Notes under the pieces: generated by a model
Databases searched by the model: none
Told to the model about the DNA's origin: nothing
Seen by the model: only the letters and a program-made list of their open reading frames with translations
In this document: positions 59,561 through 64,000 of the stretch, piece by piece
How positions within the stretch are numbered: position 1 is the stretch's first letter
How the letters are laid out: every line of letters starts with the position of its first letter
Made by a program: the position numbers and the translations under genes
NCBI GenBank assembly: GCA_037039925.1
Contig: JAXRKP010000132.1
Location: forward strand, 406,001 to 470,000
Length of the DNA stretch: 64,000 nucleotides
Reading direction: 5' to 3'
DNA from: Doris montereyensis
Lineage: Eukaryota > Mollusca > Gastropoda > Nudibranchia > Dorididae

Positions 59561-60720
59561 CTCGCGGAACTTCATGCTTGAATCACGAGATCTATTCTAG
59601 ATATCCAATTATAAGCACTTTAGAATAAATAATGCGAGTCCAGATCTAGTTAGTCCAAACAGTAGTGAAACTATGAATGGCGAGTCGTTTAATGAACAAT
59701 GAAAATTCAAACGAGTTATAAGCAGAAGAGAAGAGACCGAAAAGTATGAATATCCGGTCAAATCGTTTTTATAGGCTCGGGAACTGGACCGGTATAAAAT
59801 AATCGCCCGTGATAAAAGTTCTGTATAATTTTTTTCGAGTTTTGGACCGAAATAGATCGAGATACGGAGAATTTTGAAATGTACGGGACATACGGATAAT
59901 TTCAAAATGTAAGGATTTCCATATAAATACAGAAAAAGGGCATCCCTGTTACTGTGTGTTCATTCGTAGACCACAAATGTTACATAGTAACGAAAATCTG
60001 AAACCTGCCTCACAAAAGTTTTTCTTTGAACAATTCTCTTCACACATGGAATTAAAGAAAACAAAATAAAAGGTTGTTGATCGCACCTACCTTAAGGTGA
60101 AAAAGGAATTATTAAAAGGCCGCTGATGGGGGAAGCGACGAACGCTGAACGGAACTAAAATCTTACGGCGAGCGCTGGGTGCTGAACGGATGTAAACACA
60201 TTCCGGCAGCGCTAGCGCTAAGCGGAAGATTTTCCTTCCCACCGTGCTGATTGGTGGTGGTAGGCGACGAGCTGTGCGTGGGATAACTTGCAGAGCGAGT
60301 ATTGAGCGCTGGATGAATGTAAACTTTCTGTCAGTACTCACGGCTTGTATTTGTATCGTGGTTTGAACTCTCTTTCCCTGTTGTATCCCCATAGCTACTC
60401 CTTTCCACAGATCCCAAGACTTATACTTCACCATTACATGTATTAGTTTCGTATTACTGACAATAACAAGCAAGAGCAAGTGCAAAATAGGGACTTTAGT
60501 TTGCGACAATTAAAGTGTATTTCTGTGATTAAAAAAACAAAAAGATGTTTGGGGAGTGAGAAAAATGTCAAAAGAAAAGAACTGATGATGAGGACAGAAA
60601 TGATGGTCAAAGCTGTTTGAAATAGATTATCCAATCAGTTGCACACACACACACACACAAAAGAGCACGTAAAGTGTAGACTACTTAAATAACATTGTCG
60701 TGTCTTTTGTTGCTAGAATA
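59560..60720. other. Unassigned stretch with a CpG-bearing segment and possible donor
   Basis: No gene is supported. 60120-60330 is CpG-rich and has imperfect repeats of CGCTGAACGGA-type sequence and an AGCGCTAGCGCT palindrome. On the minus strand TTCACCTTAAG|GTAGGTGCG (60090) is a good splice-donor match and could end a non-coding first exon of C2CD3. Its coding phase does not fit exon 56545-56728. The 60087-60509 open frame has no recognisable similarity. Confidence 0.4.
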
Positions 60721-60773
60721 AAACTACAACGAGGTGTGTCTGTGATACAATAACACGCTCACTTCTCTCTATC

Positions 60774-61625
60774 TTGCTACTTTCAATCTCTCTCGCGTCC
60801 TCCCGCTCTCTCTCTTTCTCTCTCTCTCCCACACACACACACACACACTCAGTTCTCTGTCTTTCTATCGCACCATCTTGTAACCTTCCGTATTCACATT
60901 TACTTTCTCTCTCTCACCCTTCCATTCTCTCTATCTCAAGCTCCCTCCCTCTTGTAACATTCCGTATTCCCATTTTCTTTCTCTTGCATCCTCCTCTTGT
61001 CTATTTCACCCTTCCGTTCTCCCTCTCTCTCACCCTCCTCTTGTCTATTTCACCCTTCCGTTCCCCCTCTCTCACCCTCCTCTTGTCTATTTCACCCTTC
61101 CGTTCTCCCTCTCTCTCACACTCCTCTTGTCTATTTCACCCTTCCGTTCTCCTTCACCCTCCTCTTGTCTATTTCACCCTTCCGTTCTCCCTCACCCTCC
61201 TCTTGTCTAGTTCACCCTTCCGTTCTCCCTCTCTCTGATCCTCTTCTTGTCTATTTCACACTTCCGTTTCTCCCTCTCTCTCTCTCATCCTCCTCTTGTA
61301 TATATTTCACCCTTCCGTTCTCTCTCCCCCTCCTCTTGTCTATTTCACCCTTCCGTTCTCTCTCATCCTCCTCTTGTCTATTTCACCCTTCCGTTCTCTC
61401 TCATCCTCCTCTTGTCTATTTCACCCTTCCTTTCTCTTTTTCTCTCTCACCCTCCTCTTGTCTATTTCACCCTTTCGTTCTCCCTCTCTCTCATCCTCCT
61501 CTTGTATATTTCCCCCTTCCGTTCTCCCTCTCTCTCATCTTACTTTCTCTCTCTCTCACCCTTCCGTTCTCTCTATCTCAAGCTCCCTCCCTCTTGTAAC
61601 ATTCCGTATTCACATTTTCTTGTGA
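60774..61625 (+). repeat. CT-rich minisatellite, units of about 35-45 bp
   Basis: Around 15 units of CTCCTCTTGTCTATTTCACC then CTTCCGTTCTCCCTCTCTCA occupy about 60985-61545. The array is bracketed by near-identical copies of a longer block (TATCTCAAGCTCCCTCCCTC then TTGTAACATTCCGTATTC) at about 60930 and 61575. Open frames rich in Ser/Leu/Phe/Pro across it are artefacts of the repeat. Confidence 0.92.
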
Positions 61626-61639
61626 GTGAGAGTGACAGA

Positions 61640-62650
61640 GATATCTTGATCTCTATGTCGATTGTACATTGTATCACAATATCAAATGCGTAGAATTGTA
61701 GTACATGTACTGCACAATAATAATATTATTGCTAGAACGGGTCAAGTCAAGGTCAACACAACAGTAATAGTAATAAACTAATAGAAGGCCTAATACCGTT
61801 TGCTACAATAGTAGTGTAATGTATGAATCGGCCAGATCACATCGACGATCTCATGAAACTGAAAGTGAGTTTATGGTATTTGGGTTGTACATGTATAATT
61901 TATAATTATAATCGTGCAGCCTGTTCTCGTGTGTGCTCCGACTTGACCGTACTACAGAGCAATATTATTCAGAGATGTCTTCCATTGGCTTGATCGTGAA
62001 TGCGTGTTGTGTAGTACTAGTACTGATATGTGTGTGTTAGTTGAAAATTATGATTGGTTAAAACAGCACTTTTCCAATAGAGAAATATTAAGGGATAAAA
62101 AGGGGATTTGAAAAAGTCTTGTTATTTCCATTGCCGTTAAACATGAATCACCACTGTACCGATAACTGAATGCATGTACATACAAACTGTAACTGGGGAG
62201 CATACAGCACCAGCTGCCTGTTAGGCGTTTCAGGCAGACAGACAAAAAAAAAAAGAGTGGGATATGATAGATAGAGGGGGAGGGAGAGACAGAAATAGAA
62301 GGTTGGACAGGAGAGAGAGCAGATGTGCGAAAGCCAGCGGTCCCGACGACTACGCTTTCGGTACCCGACGATCGCGACCCATTCCATATTAAAAAGAGGG
62401 AAATGACAGCAGTCTCAATTGCTGACGTTCGCATCCAAAATATATTCACAAAATACACAAATTGAAAGCAAATTTCACAATACTATGTTTCTTATATCTG
62501 CGATGTCAAAGCTATACATGGACAAAATGTTAAGAAGATTCATCAATTAGACTTTGAGAAAAATTATTGAAGAGTTCAAGTTATCATTTTTGTGAAACCT
62601 GCCACATCTATTTCTGTTTAATGAACCTTCTTTAGCAATGGTTAACTACT
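61640..62650. other. Unassigned stretch
   Basis: No gene is supported. 62325-62390 is CpG-rich (GGTACCCGACGATCGCGACC). The minus-strand frame through it (YRKRSRRDRW) has no recognisable family. The remainder is AT-rich without visible repeats. Confidence 0.4.
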
Positions 62651-63121
62651 ATGAGTACAACTTATGAAAAGAACCGCTTCCTCTCTGGCATCATCACTTG
62701 TGACAATTGTAGTCCATCAAGTCCATGTCAACAGAGCAGGTCTCTTGAAGGACCTAGGGAGGCTAATATAGTCGTTGCAACCAGACTGAAGATCAGCTCT
62801 TTACGTGTTTATAAGACTAAAGCTCAAGAAACTCTGCCTTCGCCAACAGACACACATACACACAACAATTGTACAGGCTTTGCAAACACACATAAAACGA
62901 AACAACAAATTGCAAGAGAGGGTTTAGATTCCACAAACAATCTCTATTCAAACATCATTTTGAATCACAGAAACATGCACAAACACAACACGCAAAAAGA
63001 AAGCGTAAATACCTCGCTTCTTCTGGGTACTGAGCTCACGTGGACTCCTCTTAACCATTATTCCCTACATAAATCCGATGAAATAATGACACCAATTCAT
63101 TGTTCAGGCATTAGTGCCTGA
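62651..63121 (+). CDS. Unassigned 156-codon open reading frame
   Basis: An ATG-initiated frame, MSTTYEKNRFLSGIITCDNC ... MTPIHCSGISA, without repeats. It is Ser/Thr/Asn/His-rich, with a CDNC-SPSSPC cysteine cluster near the N-terminus. I recognise no domain, signal peptide or membrane segment. In AT-rich DNA a frame of this length is uncommon, but it may be chance or part of a spliced exon. It ends about 55 bp before the promoter-like block at 63176-63270. Confidence 0.2.
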   Translation: MSTTYEKNRFLSGIITCDNCSPSSPCQQSRSLEGPREANIVVATRLKISSLRVYKTKAQETLPSPTDTHTHNNCTGFANTHKTKQQIAREGLDSTNNLYSNIILNHRNMHKHNTQKESVNTSLLLGTELTWTPLNHYSLHKSDEIMTPIHCSGISA

Positions 63122-63175
63122 AAAATATCAGCAAAACTGTTTTGGGCAGAAGTATCTTCGTCCAAACTTGTCCGC

Positions 63176-63270
63176 CATTACTGAAGCTCGAACATAGCAA
63201 CGAGATATCGCGAGATTTGGCAACGAGCCGGTGATGAGGAGAGTGTACGCCAGTAAAAACAATCATCTTC
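63176..63270 (-). promoter_or_regulatory. CpG-containing promoter-like block
   Basis: On the minus strand ATCTCGCGATATCTCG contains the TCTCGCGA core known from many TATA-less metazoan promoters. It is followed by ATGGCGGACAAG (ATG at 63176-63178), a typical first-exon context. Two GCAAC half-sites (GTTGC on the minus strand) flank the core. The frame from this ATG is short (MADKFGRRYFCPKQFC, then stop) and has no phase-1 donor. It may be the C2CD3 promoter or that of a divergent gene. Confidence 0.35.
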
Positions 63271-64000
63271 CTCGCCCCTCCTCGCTCCTTTACATCATTA
63301 CTTATAACATACATTTCCATCATCTTTATTGATCCTTTAAAAAAGGAAATTATACTTGTGTTATCACAATTTCCGTTTGAAAAATGAAAGAAGCACTTTA
63401 ACATAAAATATGTATCATATATATTTTCAGCACACTGGTGAGACGTTTATGAAAGACTTCACTGACACCTTCTTTCATTTTAAAAGTCATTTTAAAAATC
63501 CTTATACATAAAAAAAAAAAAAAAATAAAAGATTGAATAATTATAGACAAATCAATTTAGCTTCATACGCATTCATTAACTTGTCATAAATTATTCATTC
63601 ACCATCCATCAATTTACATTTCTTAAACATTGTGATGAAAACGCCATTGTGCTTTCAAGTAAGGTATGGTCAAACTGCAAACTTTCGTGTGGCGCTTGGA
63701 AGAAAAGATTTAAAATATCTCTCAGTGCGGGATTTTAAATGTATAAGTCGACCGCTTCTACTACTTGTTTTGAGTATGGAGGAAAGAGTGTGGGTGTTGT
63801 CTTTAAGTATACTCCTGAGTTTGATCTTGCATTGAATCTCATACAGATCTTCAAAGTTCTCCGGCTCTACTTCATTTATGAGTTTCCTATGTGTTTCAGT
63901 GTCCCTATTAAATTTCTTCTTTTCTCTATCTCTTGTATTTCCTCCCCCGCAGTTATACTAAAAATAATAATTATACTCTTTATGCAAGCTTGATGGAAAA
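63271..64000. other. Right edge: transposon-derived fragment and possible first exon
   Basis: 63432-63487 repeats part of the hAT remnant (58923-58978); 39 bp from ATGAAAGACTTCACTGACAC onward are identical. On the plus strand ATGAAAACGCCATTGTGCTT TCAA|GTAAGG (63635) would be a short exon MKTPLCFQ with a good donor, but nothing confirms it. The rest shows no recognisable gene. Confidence 0.35.

Noticed and set aside
60997..61599. 200-codon Ser/Pro/Phe-rich frame
   Set aside because: Explained by the CT-rich minisatellite; all frames are open there.
62148..62387. Minus-strand frame MEWVAIVGYRKRSRRDRW as first C2CD3 exon
   Set aside because: Basic start is reminiscent of the vertebrate N-terminus, but no donor of the required phase (1) was found and it runs into a purine-repeat artefact.

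Overview
The window is animal nuclear DNA. It is AT-rich and intron-dense, with GT-AG splicing, long introns, many simple repeats and several tRNA-derived SINE families. The two recognisable genes are a divergent C2CD3 orthologue and an IQ-motif protein gene. Together with the mosaic of piggyBac, hAT, pogo/mariner-like and LINE relics, this suggests a protostome, most likely a mollusc such as a gastropod. The phylum is an inference from overall character, not a demonstrated fact.

Layout: (1) 727-7705, plus strand: the 3' eight coding exons of an IQ-motif protein gene whose 5' part lies left of the window, with a poly(A) signal at 7891. (2) 7.9-17.2 kb: intergenic, with a 133-bp tandem duplication, a decayed MADF-domain coding fragment on the minus strand, microsatellites and SINE copies. 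(3) 17216-56728, minus strand: about 46 recognisable coding exons of C2CD3 (centriolar C2-domain protein), tail-to-tail with the IQ gene. Its introns carry most of the SINEs, a LINE tail, a piggyBac relic with intact TTAA flanks, a pogo-like MITE, a 30-bp minisatellite and a 52-bp duplicate of one of its own exons. (4) 56.7-64 kb: upstream of the C2CD3 exons; a dead hAT-type transposase with BED finger and repeated GGGCATTTA motifs, a CT-rich minisatellite, a CpG-bearing promoter-like block near 63.2 kb, and one unassigned 156-codon ORF. The first coding exon of C2CD3 was not located with confidence.

How the genes relate: C2CD3 is known in vertebrates to act in centriole elongation and distal-appendage assembly, hence in ciliogenesis. 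The neighbour has two IQ motifs (calmodulin-type binding) and could be a ciliary or flagellar protein, but nothing in the sequence proves a functional link.

Main caution: the C2CD3 reading frame contains at least ten apparent single-base indels, several of them at homopolymers, while splice sites and flanking protein similarity stay intact. The simplest reading is residual long-read assembly error rather than a pseudogene. No virus, CRISPR array, rRNA or functional tRNA gene was found.
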